In this document: positions 7,294 through 13,835 of the stretch, piece after piece
How the letters are laid out: the number at the start of each line of letters is the position of its first letter
How positions within the stretch are numbered: position 1 is the stretch's first letter
NCBI GenBank assembly: GCA_027340195.1
Contig: DAHWNE010000009.1
Coordinates: 1 to 13,835 of the forward strand
DNA length: 13,835 bases
Source of the DNA: Acetobacteraceae bacterium
GTDB taxonomy: Bacteria > Pseudomonadota > Alphaproteobacteria > Acetobacterales > Acetobacteraceae
Direction: 5' to 3'
Notes under the pieces: model-generated
Databases searched by the model: none
Told to the model about the DNA's origin: nothing
What the model saw: the letters and a program-made list of their open reading frames with translations, nothing else
Translations under genes and position numbers: made by a program

Positions 7294-7890
7294 ATGCTGG
7301 ACCTGTCGGTCCGAAGCCTCATTGCTTTCGCGACCCACCACCCCGCGCTACAGGCGGGCACCATCGTGCTTGCGACCTTCATCCTGGAGGACGCCGCCAC
7401 GGTGCTTGCGGCGATGGCCGCGCAGTCGGGCCAGGTCTCGGTCCCGTTGGCGCTGGCCTCGCTCTATGTCGGCATCGTCGTCGGCGATCTCGGCCTCTAC
7501 GGGCTCGGCGCGCTCTCCGCCCGTGTCGCGCTGATCCGCCGCCTGCTGCCGCCGCCCAGGGTCGCACCGGCCCAGGCCTGGCTCGCCGGCCGCGTCTTCC
7601 GCGTCGTCCTGATCAGCCGCTTCCTGCCCGGGGTGCGCCTGCCCACCTACACCGCCTGCGGCTTCCTCGGCGCCGATCTGCGCCGCTTCGCCGCCGCGAC
7701 CGCGCTTGCCACCTCGGTCTGGACCTCGGCCCTGTTCGCCGTATCGCTCAATCTCGGCGCGGTGCTGATGGCCCATTACGGTGCTTGGCGTTGGGCCGGC
7801 GCCGCCGGGTTGGTGCTGTTCCTGGCGCTGGCCGGGCGATTGGTCCGGCAATTCGCCCGCCCCCCCGAACTGGCGGCGACCCGGCGATGA
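7294..7890 (+). CDS. DedA-family (SNARE-associated/VTT) integral membrane protein
   Basis: This 198-residue polytopic inner-membrane protein has the length of a DedA member. Hydrophobic segments lie near 18-40, 45-70, 135-160 and 165-190. Two family signatures are visible: the early acidic re-entrant region (FILEDAATVLAAMA), and the motif RFLPGVRLPTYTACGFLG, matching the family pattern F-x-R-F-x-P-G-x-R with a following Gly and aromatic. Some DedA relatives flip undecaprenyl phosphate or other lipids back across the membrane; which lipid is handled here is unknown. The ATG at 7294 was preferred over an in-frame GTG at 7240, whose extra 18 residues (SSWWAGACHPSPDG...) look non-coding. The Shine-Dalgarno sequence is weak. 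The stop overlaps the start of the ATP-grasp gene (ATGA), so the two products probably work together. Confidence 0.85.
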   Translation: MLDLSVRSLIAFATHHPALQAGTIVLATFILEDAATVLAAMAAQSGQVSVPLALASLYVGIVVGDLGLYGLGALSARVALIRRLLPPPRVAPAQAWLAGRVFRVVLISRFLPGVRLPTYTACGFLGADLRRFAAATALATSVWTSALFAVSLNLGAVLMAHYGAWRWAGAAGLVLFLALAGRLVRQFARPPELAATRR

Positions 7891-8984
7891 CGCGGCCTGA
7901 CCCCACCCTGTCGCTGCCGTGGCCCACGCCCGCCCCGCGCGACCCGCCGCTGATCTCCTGGTTCGAGTTCTGGCCCCCCGCCCTGTTCTATGCGCCGATC
8001 GTGGCCCAGGCGGTGGTGCTGGCCCTGCGCCATCGCTCGGCCACGCTGCTGACGGCGGCCAATCCGACCATTCCCGCGGGCGGATTGTGCGGAGAATCCA
8101 AAACCGAGATCCTCGATCAGGTCCAAGGGCCCGAGCGGGAGCGGATCGCCGCCTGGACCCGGCTGCCGCCCGGTGCCTCTCCGTCCGCGGCGCTGGCGGC
8201 GATGGCATCGGCCGGGCTGCGCTTTCCGCTGGTGGTGAAGCCGGACATCGGCTGCAACGGGGCCGGGGTGCGCCGGGTCGCCGATGCCGCGGCGCTGGCG
8301 CGCACCCTCGCCGCCTTCCCGCCCGACGCCGCCCTGATGCTGCAGGAACTGATCGTCGCCCCGCACGAGGCCGGTATCTTCTACATTCGCGAGCCCGGCG
8401 CCGTCCAAGGGCGGATCACCTCGATCACCCTGAAATCTCCGCCGGTGGTGATCGGTGACGGCCGCAGCACCCTGCGCGCCCTTGTGGCGGCCGATCCGCG
8501 CGCGGGACGGCTGGCCCACCTCTACCTGCCTCGGCTCGGCGACCGCGCCGATCAGGTGCCGCCGCAAGGCGCGCGGGTGCCGCTGGTGTTCGTCGGCAAC
8601 CACTGCCGCGGCTCGCTGTTCCGCGACGGCACCGATCACGCCACGCCGGCGCTGACCGCCGCCATCGAGCGCCTGGCCCGCGCGCTGCCCGGGTTCCATT
8701 TCGGGCGCTTCGACGTCCGCTTCGACCAGCTCGCCGCCCTGACCCGCGGCGAAGGGTTTCGGGTGATCGAGATCAACGGCGTCGGCGCCGAGGCCACCCA
8801 TATCTGGGACCCGCGCACCCGCTTGCGGGATGCCTGGCGGGCTCAGTTCGCTCATTACGCGGCGGCGTGGCGGATCGGCGCGGCCAACCGCGCCGCCGGG
8901 GCCCGGCCCACCGGCGTTCGCGCGCTATGGCGGCTATGGCGGGAGCAGACCCGGCTGATGGCCGCCTATCCGGAGAGCGATTGA
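7887..8984 (+). CDS. ATP-grasp ligase, D-Ala-D-Ala ligase/cyanophycin-synthetase-like, substrate unknown
   Basis: This 365-residue protein has the ATP-grasp fold, whose enzymes join a carboxylate to an amine or thiol through an acyl-phosphate. Visible elements are FPLVVKPDIGCNGAGV with the ATP-binding lysine K118, LMLQELIV at the hinge, VVIGDGRSTLRALV (a stretch resembling cyanophycin synthetase), and the metal-binding end of the fold, FGRFDVRFD (D276) and GFRVIEINGVG (E295, N297). The first 75 residues are not the usual preATP-grasp domain. They contain an aromatic/hydrophobic stretch (WFEFWPPALFYAPIVAQAVV, 25-44) that suggests membrane association, then NPTIPAGGLCGESKTEIL. An ATGA overlap couples it to the DedA gene. 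The enzyme class is secure. The product could be a peptide, a modified lipid or an amide; nothing here decides. Confidence 0.85.
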   Translation: MTRPDPTLSLPWPTPAPRDPPLISWFEFWPPALFYAPIVAQAVVLALRHRSATLLTAANPTIPAGGLCGESKTEILDQVQGPERERIAAWTRLPPGASPSAALAAMASAGLRFPLVVKPDIGCNGAGVRRVADAAALARTLAAFPPDAALMLQELIVAPHEAGIFYIREPGAVQGRITSITLKSPPVVIGDGRSTLRALVAADPRAGRLAHLYLPRLGDRADQVPPQGARVPLVFVGNHCRGSLFRDGTDHATPALTAAIERLARALPGFHFGRFDVRFDQLAALTRGEGFRVIEINGVGAEATHIWDPRTRLRDAWRAQFAHYAAAWRIGAANRAAGARPTGVRALWRLWREQTRLMAAYPESD

Positions 8985-9020
8985 TCCCGGCCGGTCGAAC
9001 GGCCTGCTCTTATTGCGTTT

Positions 9021-9073
9021 CATACCAACCGGCCTTATGGTCGACTCTTCCGGCCATAAGGCCGGTTGGTATG
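9021..9073. repeat. 20-bp perfect inverted repeat between convergent genes
   Basis: CATACCAACCGGCCTTATGG (9021-9040) is exactly complementary to the sequence at 9054-9073, with 13 bases between the arms; one wobble and two further pairs can shorten the loop to seven bases. It lies in the 115-base gap between the ATP-grasp stop (8984) and the kinase stop (9100), where transcription from both strands converges. Neither side has a T-run, so a classic intrinsic terminator is unlikely, though it may still act as a bidirectional processing or stop signal. Size, symmetry and location also fit a REP-like or miniature mobile repeat. A much weaker 5-bp hairpin (8989-9004) precedes it. Confidence 0.85.
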
Positions 9074-9099
9074 CGCGCCGGGTTGGCGGGCGGCTGGTA

Positions 9100-10974
9100 T
9101 CAGTGGGTCGCCGGCAGCGTGTCCACCGGCAGCAGGGTCGCCGTCACCCGCACGCCGCTCGCCTGGGCGGCGCGGATCGCCGCCGATAGCCCCAGCAGAT
9201 AGTTCCCGGCGGTCGCCTGGATATTCGCCGGCGTGCGCAGCAGCTGCAACGGTTGGGAGGAGGCGATGGCGACGATCATGTCGGTTCCGTAGGGCGGCCC
9301 GACCTCCCACAACGGCTGGCCCGGCCCGCCGTCCCCCAGGCGCAGCACACTGCCGGCGGCCAGCAGCCGCGCCGGCACCGCCTTGAAATGCTGCACCGGG
9401 TCGGCGGCGGTGGGGTAGAGATGCACCACCGAGCCGTCATGGCCCAGGTAGTCCACCCGCAGATATCCGGCGAAGCGCGGCATGGTCACGCGCGGGCGAA
9501 TGCGCGCCCCGTCATGCAGCCGGTCATCGCCACCGGCCAGCTGCAATCGCAAACCCAGATCCGGTGCCCCGGCCAGCGGCGTGATCGGGCGGATCACCGC
9601 GATCGCATCGCAGAATACGTCACCCAACGGGTGAAGCGCGTCGGCCAGGGCGGCCTCGTGCAACGGGGCCAGCCGGCCGCGCAGATCCGCCAGCGCGCCC
9701 TTGCCGATATAGCCGGCCAAAGCGGGAGGTGTGCCGGGCTGGACGGTGGCCAGCACGCAGGCGGTATCGGCGATCGCCGTGCGCAGCCGCGCCGTCAGGC
9801 TCGGCGCCGGCGGCTTCGCCGGCACCGGCTTGGGCACGGCCGGAGCCGGCTTGGGCACGGCCGGAACCGGAGCGGGCACCAGCTTCTGCGCCGGCACCAC
9901 CAGCTTCGGCGGCAGCTTCGGCGGCGAGCGGGTGAGCCACCACGCCGCCCCGCCGCCCGCCAGCACCAGCACCGCCACCCCGCCCAGGATCGCCCCGATG
10001 GGCGCGCCTCGCTTGCGCCCATCGGGGGCAACGGCGGGGGCAACGGTGGAGGTGGCGGAAGCAGCGCTCGGCGACGTCGCCCGCGCCGGCGCGGCCGCGG
10101 CGCGCGAGGGCGTCACCTGCGTCGCATCCCCCGCATCCGTCACCCGCGCGTCCGGTGTGTCGATCGCGTTGCCCAGCGCGCCGGCGAAGGCCGAGGCGGA
10201 GGGAAACCGGTCCTCCGGCCGCTTCGCCATCGCCCGCAGCACCACCGCGTCCAGCGCCGGCGGCACCACCACCGAGAGCTGCGAGGGCGCCGGCGGTTCG
10301 ACGTTCAGCACCTTGTGCATGATCGAGGTGACCGAGCCCTCGAATGGCCGTTCCCCGGTCAGCAACTGATAGAGCAGCACGCCGGAGGAGTAGATATCGG
10401 TGCGCGCGTCCACCGGCTCGCCGCGGAACTGCTCGGGCGACATATAGGCCGGCGTGCCCAGCACCGTCCCGGCCTGGGTCATGTTGCTGCTCTCGATCCG
10501 AGCGATGCCGAAATCGGCGATCTTGCCGCGCCGTTCGGAGTTCAGCATCACGTTCGCCGGCTTGATGTCGCGATGGACCACGCCGCGGTCGTGGCTGAAC
10601 TGAAGCCCCGCCAGCAGATCCTCCATGATCCGGCGGATGTCGGGCAGGGCGAAGCGTTCGTTCTTGTCGAGCACCGATTTCAGGGTCGGCCCATCGACGT
10701 ATTCCATCACGATATACGCGATGTCCTTGGTCTCGCCGTAGTCATAGACCGCGACGATGTTGGGATGGGTCAGCCGCCCGGCGGCCTGCGCCTCCCGGCG
10801 GAAGCGGGCGATCTCCTCGGCGGTGTCGGGATCGGGGTTTTCCGGCAGGTTGACCGTCTTGATCGCCACCCGCCGCGCGATGACCGGGTCCCAGCCCTCG
10901 TACACGGTGCCCATCGCCCCGCGCCCGAGGGTGCCGCGCAGCTCATACTTCCCCAGCGCCTGCGGCGTATCCAT
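9100..10974 (-). CDS. Transmembrane Ser/Thr protein kinase with extracytoplasmic DUF4384 domain
   Basis: This 624-residue protein has an N-terminal Hanks-type kinase (about 10-270) with all key residues: the Gly-rich loop LGRGAMGTVY (16-25), K39 in VAIK, E61 of helix C, HRDIKPAN with catalytic D136, DFG at D154, and SPE at 179-181 after GTPAYM. A low-complexity Ala/Ser/Thr linker leads to one transmembrane helix (about 326-348, preceded by the basic GRKRG), then a Pro/Lys/Val-rich spacer with repeats. The C-terminal extracytoplasmic part has a region with two cysteines, C406 and C455, that might form a disulfide. It then carries a DUF4384-like domain (about 490-580: YLRVDYLGHDGSVVHLYP). The kinase faces the cytoplasm and the tail probably senses or binds something in the periplasm. 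No substrate is identifiable. The ATG at 10974 begins just before the kinase fold. The gene lies downstream of, and on the same strand as, a CHAT-protein gene. Confidence 0.92.
   Translation of the reverse strand: MDTPQALGKYELRGTLGRGAMGTVYEGWDPVIARRVAIKTVNLPENPDPDTAEEIARFRREAQAAGRLTHPNIVAVYDYGETKDIAYIVMEYVDGPTLKSVLDKNERFALPDIRRIMEDLLAGLQFSHDRGVVHRDIKPANVMLNSERRGKIADFGIARIESSNMTQAGTVLGTPAYMSPEQFRGEPVDARTDIYSSGVLLYQLLTGERPFEGSVTSIMHKVLNVEPPAPSQLSVVVPPALDAVVLRAMAKRPEDRFPSASAFAGALGNAIDTPDARVTDAGDATQVTPSRAAAAPARATSPSAASATSTVAPAVAPDGRKRGAPIGAILGGVAVLVLAGGGAAWWLTRSPPKLPPKLVVPAQKLVPAPVPAVPKPAPAVPKPVPAKPPAPSLTARLRTAIADTACVLATVQPGTPPALAGYIGKGALADLRGRLAPLHEAALADALHPLGDVFCDAIAVIRPITPLAGAPDLGLRLQLAGGDDRLHDGARIRPRVTMPRFAGYLRVDYLGHDGSVVHLYPTAADPVQHFKAVPARLLAAGSVLRLGDGGPGQPLWEVGPPYGTDMIVAIASSQPLQLLRTPANIQATAGNYLLGLSAAIRAAQASGVRVTATLLPVDTLPATH
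9825..9865 (-). repeat. Two 20-bp direct repeats (21-bp period) in the kinase spacer
   Basis: CCGGCTTGGGCACGGCCGGA occurs at 9825-9844 and again at 9846-9865. On the coding strand the 21-base period gives a seven-residue Pro/Val/Ala/Lys repeat (PAVPKPAPAVPKPVPA) just outside the membrane. It probably forms an extended rod holding the C-terminal domains away from the membrane. Confidence 0.8.
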
Positions 10975-11003
10975 TGCTGCCCCAACCTTGGCCTTGTCTC
11001 GTC

Positions 11004-11031
11004 AGCATAAGGACGCCGGCCGATCAGGCAA
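11004..11031 (-). promoter_or_regulatory. Possible sigma70-type promoter for the kinase gene
   Basis: Read on the minus strand, TTGCCT (11031-11026) and TATGCT (11009-11004) are separated by 16 bases, and each matches the sigma70 consensus at four of six positions. Transcription would begin about 20-25 bases before the kinase ATG. The 156-base gap after the CHAT gene (10975-11130) is large for this dense region, which supports a promoter here. In this GC-rich genome the match is weak evidence. The rest of the gap shows no other clear signal. Confidence 0.28.
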
Positions 11032-11130
11032 GCGTCAGCGTCAAGCGGGTCGTGTCTCGTGCCGGGCACTCTTGCTGGCGACCGATGAAGAACCGGTCAA
11101 CGGTGGCCGGCCCGGCGGTCGAACCGAACT

Positions 11131-13835
11131 CTACCGTTCCGCGACTTTCGCCGCCCCGCCCGGGATCGCGCCGCCGTCGCCGATGACGGCGAACGGTGCC
11201 CAGAAGAACGGATGCGCCACCTGCGCCGGCAGGCTGTGCCCGGCGGCGGCCAGCATGGCAAGCTGGGCATCGCGCAAGGCGCCCGCCACGCCCAGATGCG
11301 GATGCGCCCGCATTCGTTGCAGGGTGGTGGCGATCAGATAGGCGGTCACCTGGTCGTTCACCGACCAATGGGTGACCATCAGCGCCCGCGCCCCGGCGAA
11401 GAAGAAGGCGCGCGCCAAGCCGGACAGGCTTTCACCCCCGGTCCGGTCGCCCGCGCCGCCCGAGTTGCAGGCCGAGAGGATCACCAGATCCGCGTCGAGA
11501 TGCAGCCCCATCACGTCGGATGCGGTGAGCAGGGCGTTCTTGACCGATTTCGCCCCGGGCGGATCCGAGGTGACGATCGCCGGCTGGCTCTGGCAGCGCA
11601 GTTCCGAGGGGAGCAGGGCGTGGGTGGCGAAATGCAGGATGCGGTAATTCGAGAGCTTCAACCGCATCACCGCCGGCACTGTGAAGGCCGCCCCCAGCAA
11701 CTCGTCGGATTTGCTCGCCCCCAGCAATTCGCGAGCGGCGGTGAGTTCCTTGCCGGCATACGGAAGCGCCGGTAGGCCGGCCAGCAACTCGGCGGTATCG
11801 CCGCACGCCTTGCCGGGGAAGGAGGCCTGCGCCTGCGCCAGCGTGAACGGCACAAAATCGCCGAACCCAAACCAAGGCTGCTTCGCTCGCGAGGTGCCGG
11901 CGATCTTACGCAGGGAGACGAAATTGGCCGGCGAGGGCACATGCGCGATCGGGTAACGCCTGACCAGCCACGGGGCGTTGGCAAGGTCATCGGCCTGTGC
12001 CGGACCGGTGAGCAACACCTCGAACGGCAGCGACAGCAGCGGGCCGGAGGGGGCGACCACCAGCGCGGTCACCCCTTTCATCGCCCCGGCCACGCCCCCC
12101 AGCGTATCCTTGTAGAGGGTCCGATCGGCGCGGATATGAAAGACCGGCAGCTGGGTGGTGGTGAGCTCGATCCCCGAGCGGACCCGCTTGACCAGCGCGG
12201 TCATGCCCGCGACCCCGGTCGGCACTTCGGAGACCGTGATCCGCCCGCCGCGGAACAGCAGCACCCAGCCATGCTTGCCGCCGAGGGTGATCTCGGCGAA
12301 CGCCTCGTGCTTGTGCAGGGCGGCGAACACGTCCTTGGCGGTGACCACCTGCTGGACCAGCTGGCCGTAATTGGGCGCGGCGGCCTGCAACGCCGTCTCC
12401 GCCGCCACCTGATGGATGCGCGCGGCGGTGATCCGCTTGTCCAACGCCGCGAGTGCCGGGTCGTTCGCCTCGGTCGCCTTCGGATTGGCCGCCAGCAGCG
12501 CATCGCGTTGGCGGCGCAGCCGGCGCAGGTGCTCGCTGGCGTCCTGGCGGGCGCGGATGGCGGCGGCGACTTTGGGGTCGCGCTTGTTCTCGCGCAGCCG
12601 CGCGGTGGCCTCGGCGATCTGCTGGGTGGTGATGCTGCCCTGGGTCAGCTGCGCGGCGGTGAACATCTCGGCATACAGCGTCTGCGCGTCGGCCGGGGTG
12701 GCCTTGGCGGCGGCGGCGTAAGCGTCGAGACACGGCCCCATCAGCGCCGGGCGGGTGCCGACGTGCAGCGCGGTCAGCGTATGGACCGCCGCCCGGCAGG
12801 GCGTCAGGGCGGCAGCCATCTCGCCGCGGCGCACCAGCAGATCGGCCCGCAGCAGATTGGTATCCGCGAACGGCTTGGAACCCGGCAAGGCGACGCCGAA
12901 GGCCGCGGCGGAGGCCGCCAGGTCGGCGAGTTCAGCCTCCGACTGGCCGGCCGCGCCGGCATCCACCGCCGAAGTGCGCAACAGTCGCGCATCCACGATC
13001 GGGCGGGCGACCCCGTTCGCGCGCGCCAGCCGCGTGGCACTGGCCAGCATGGCCCGGCTCTCCTTCAGGCTGCCCAGCCGGTGCAACACCAGCGCCTCGT
13101 TGCGCCGCACCTCCACCAACCCCAGCAGCGCCCCCTGCGCCGAGGGGTCGGTCAGCAGGTCCTGGTTGGGCAGGATCGCTCCGAGCCCGGCGGCACCGGT
13201 CACGCCGAAGCTGCGCAGCCCCGCGAAGCCGGCGTTCTGGGCATGCAGCACCTTGGCCGGGACCAGCGCCTCATAGGCGGTGGCCGAGCGTTGCAGCAAA
13301 TGCAGCGCGTCGCTGTAGCGGCCCTGGTTCATCGCCGCCAGGCCGCGATAGTCCAACAGCTTGGCCCCGGCGGTCGGGTCGGCCGCGCGTGGCGCCAGCG
13401 CCTCCGCCTGCTTGAACAGCCGGCCCGCTTCCACATCCTGGCCCTCGTCGGAGAGCTGCATCGCCAACGTCATCAGCGGCACGACGGTATTGGGGTTGTT
13501 CCGTCCCAGCGCCTTGCGTTGCAGCGCCAGCGCGGCACGGAACGCCGCCTCGGCGGCACCCGGATCGTCTGCCAGGTTGGCCAAGGTGCCGGCCGCCATC
13601 AATCGGTTGAAATCGCCGACATCACCCGAGGAGAACGCGCGGGCCGCCAGGCGCTGCGCGAGCAGCGCGTCGGCGGCCGAGCTCGGCGGCGCCGCCCCGG
13701 CGGTCAGCACCCCGGCGCGCACGCCGATCGCCCGCTGCATCACCCCAGCAGCCGGCAGCACCCCGTCGGCATACCACACCCGCCCCCGCACCCGCGCCAC
13801 CAGCGCCACATGCGGCCAGCCGCCCAGGCGCTGGG
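11131..13835 (-). CDS. TPR-CHAT domain protein (caspase-like protease), 5' end outside the window
   Basis: At least 900 residues are visible, ending at TAG 11131-11133. GTG at 13809 could serve as a start, but the frame stays open to the right edge (QRLGGWPH precedes it), so the true start and any signal peptide probably lie outside. Numbered from that GTG, the first 350-400 residues are Ala/Leu-rich helices that read as TPR-like repeats (for example LLDYRGLAAMNQGRYSDALHLL). A charged coiled-coil-like segment follows (RARQDASEHLRRLRRQRDAL). The CHAT domain occupies the C-terminal 380 or so residues. Its Cys-His dyad is intact: H730 in ILHFATHA and C781 in ILSACNSGG, followed by ARAFFFAGARALMVTHWSVND, typical of CHAT. 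Such proteins are caspase-like proteases or scaffolds. The kinase gene downstream on the same strand is the likely functional partner. The substrate is unknown. Confidence 0.9.
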   Translation of the reverse strand, partial: QRLGGWPHVALVARVRGRVWYADGVLPAAGVMQRAIGVRAGVLTAGAAPPSSAADALLAQRLAARAFSSGDVGDFNRLMAAGTLANLADDPGAAEAAFRAALALQRKALGRNNPNTVVPLMTLAMQLSDEGQDVEAGRLFKQAEALAPRAADPTAGAKLLDYRGLAAMNQGRYSDALHLLQRSATAYEALVPAKVLHAQNAGFAGLRSFGVTGAAGLGAILPNQDLLTDPSAQGALLGLVEVRRNEALVLHRLGSLKESRAMLASATRLARANGVARPIVDARLLRTSAVDAGAAGQSEAELADLAASAAAFGVALPGSKPFADTNLLRADLLVRRGEMAAALTPCRAAVHTLTALHVGTRPALMGPCLDAYAAAAKATPADAQTLYAEMFTAAQLTQGSITTQQIAEATARLRENKRDPKVAAAIRARQDASEHLRRLRRQRDALLAANPKATEANDPALAALDKRITAARIHQVAAETALQAAAPNYGQLVQQVVTAKDVFAALHKHEAFAEITLGGKHGWVLLFRGGRITVSEVPTGVAGMTALVKRVRSGIELTTTQLPVFHIRADRTLYKDTLGGVAGAMKGVTALVVAPSGPLLSLPFEVLLTGPAQADDLANAPWLVRRYPIAHVPSPANFVSLRKIAGTSRAKQPWFGFGDFVPFTLAQAQASFPGKACGDTAELLAGLPALPYAGKELTAARELLGASKSDELLGAAFTVPAVMRLKLSNYRILHFATHALLPSELRCQSQPAIVTSDPPGAKSVKNALLTASDVMGLHLDADLVILSACNSGGAGDRTGGESLSGLARAFFFAGARALMVTHWSVNDQVTAYLIATTLQRMRAHPHLGVAGALRDAQLAMLAAAGHSLPAQVAHPFFWAPFAVIGDGGAIPGGAAKVAER

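Noticed and set aside
8989..9004. GGCCG-(6)-CGGCC hairpin after the ATP-grasp gene as a terminator.
   Set aside because: The five-bp stem is common by chance in such GC-rich DNA, and the following TGCTCTTATT is not a real T-tract.
9253..11010. A long plus-strand open frame opposite the kinase gene.
   Set aside because: The minus-strand kinase has every catalytic motif; the plus-strand product is His/Gln/Arg-rich with no domain. It is a composition artefact.
1..13835. tRNA, rRNA, CRISPR arrays, insertion-sequence ends or att sites.
   Set aside because: No cloverleaf-like segment, spaced identical repeats, transposase frame or terminal inverted repeats with target duplication was seen, apart from the inverted repeat at 9021-9073.

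Overview
The window is very GC-rich and coding-dense, and comes from a Gram-negative bacterium: the first gene encodes an outer-membrane beta-barrel. Alphaproteobacteria of the Rhodospirillales/Acetobacteraceae type is the best guess. The main reason is the chemosensory operon, whose order and CheA-receiver fusion (cheAY-W-Y-B-R) match the one described in Rhodospirillum centenum. This placement is an inference from architecture and composition; no marker gene such as rRNA is present.

Layout. (1) 1-1624, plus strand: the 3' end of an outer-membrane beta-barrel gene overlaps a WecB/TagA/CpsF-family glycosyltransferase gene. This looks like the tail of an exopolysaccharide locus. (2) 1686-7173, plus strand: a compact five-gene chemosensory operon, cheA (hybrid with a C-terminal receiver), cheW, cheY, cheB and cheR. 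Three of the four junctions are 4-base start/stop overlaps. No chemoreceptor, cheD or flagellar gene is in the window. (3) 7294-8984, plus strand: a DedA-family membrane protein gene is translationally coupled to a membrane-associated ATP-grasp ligase gene of unknown substrate. (4) 8985-9099: a convergent intergenic gap dominated by a 20-bp perfect inverted repeat. (5) 9100-13835, minus strand: a membrane-spanning Ser/Thr protein kinase with an extracytoplasmic DUF4384 domain, and upstream of it a large TPR-CHAT (caspase-like) protein gene that runs off the right edge.

How the parts work together. The Che proteins form a complete signalling core: a histidine kinase, an adaptor, a response regulator and both receptor-adaptation enzymes. 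Receptors and output must lie elsewhere. Its position 61 bases after a polysaccharide gene leaves open a non-flagellar output. The DedA/ATP-grasp pair suggests an envelope lipid-carrier or ligation step. The kinase and CHAT protease genes form a candidate signalling or effector module, and this is the least characterised part of the window. The chemotaxis genes are conventional apart from the modular CheA. I found no RNA genes, insertion sequences, CRISPR arrays or obvious foreign-composition islands.
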